The notes beneath the pieces were generated by a model that did no database searches, had not been told where the DNA came from, and saw nothing but the letters and a program-made list of their open reading frames with translations. A program made the position numbers and the translations under genes. A stretch of 20,849 nt of DNA, taken from assembly GCA_037442365.1 (NCBI GenBank), contig JBBIQK010000053.1:1-20849 (forward strand), written 5' to 3'. Shown piece after piece: positions 20,734 to 20,849 of this stretch. How positions within the stretch are numbered: position 1 is the stretch's first letter; the number at the start of each line of letters is the position of its first letter. The stretch is from GBS-DC sp037442365. Lineage in GTDB: Bacteria > Armatimonadota > Fimbriimonadia > Fimbriimonadales > GBS-DC.

Positions 20734-20849
20734 TCAATTTAAGCCCTCCTCACCTTGCACCAACTGAAAGGTCGCAGGACGCCTCCGACGCCGACAGACA
20801 CGACACCCCGACCAACACCGCCTAAACGCCTCCACCACATCCCCCAAAC
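20734..20849 (-). CDS. Possible 3' end of an unidentified gene (partial)
   Basis: One minus-strand frame is open from the window edge to a TGA at 20736-20734, giving 37 residues. They include GDVVEAFRRCWSGCRVC, a run of five Arg, and TFQLVQGEEGLN at the end. The stretch is strongly G-rich on this strand. I do not recognise a family; a transposase-like or regulatory C-terminus is only a guess. Another frame here is also open, so coding is uncertain. Confidence 0.25.
   Translation of the reverse strand, partial: LGDVVEAFRRCWSGCRVCRRRRRPATFQLVQGEEGLN

Overview
The window is a GC-rich bacterial chromosome segment dominated by one long run of minus-strand genes. It is the distal half of the ribosomal spc operon followed by the alpha operon and its usual tail. 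In transcription order (right to left) the genes are S14, S8, L6, L18, S5, L30, L15, SecY, Adk, Map, IF-1, L36, S13, S11, S4, RpoA, L17, TruA, L13, S9, PurD, a secreted dockerin-type protein and HisA (about 14301 down to 247). Gaps are mostly 2-25 bases or short overlaps. The only sizeable internal gap (infA to rpmJ, 123 bases) carries promoter-like sequences. The host is inferred, not shown: secreted dockerin, DUF1573 and CehA-type PHP proteins, zinc-binding (Cys-type) S4/S14/L36, DUF2905 beside queA, and a cloverleaf-like intergenic repeat together suggest Armatimonadota or a neighbouring deep-branching lineage.

Layout. Bases 1-246: a 20-bp inverted repeat enclosing two hairpins, a probable intrinsic terminator for the long operon, and a degenerate 39-bp-period direct repeat touching the hisA stop. 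Bases 247-14301: the translation/secretion/transcription operon with purD, a dockerin protein and hisA at its end. Bases 14302-14447: a divergent promoter region. Bases 14448-17015 (+): a large secreted PHP-family (CehA/McbA-like) metallohydrolase, the only confident plus-strand gene. Bases 17025-18971 (-): tRNA-Glu(CUC), DUF2905, queA and an RNase HI-like gene. Bases 19035-20678 (-): a secreted protein joining a degenerate matrixin-like domain to a DUF1573 domain. The last ~115 bases may hold the 3' end of another minus-strand gene.

How the parts work together. The operon supplies ribosomal proteins, the SecY channel, initiation factor 1, RNA polymerase alpha, N-terminal Met removal (Map), adenylate balance (Adk) and tRNA pseudouridylation (TruA). 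PurD and HisA feed purine and histidine synthesis from the same transcript, with 1-base stop/start overlaps that imply translational coupling.

The most notable observations are: (1) an inactivated metzincin-like domain fused to DUF1573; (2) two genes whose -10 hexamer sits exactly 7 bases before the start codon, suggesting leaderless mRNAs; (3) a recurring GG(G)-TATAAT-like promoter pattern, including near-matching promoters for rpsN and tRNA-Glu; (4) a perfect 15-bp inverted repeat whose loop contains the tRNA -35 box; (5) the spc operon starting at S14, with L14-L24-L5 absent upstream. No CRISPR array, phage, integrase or clear insertion sequence was seen.
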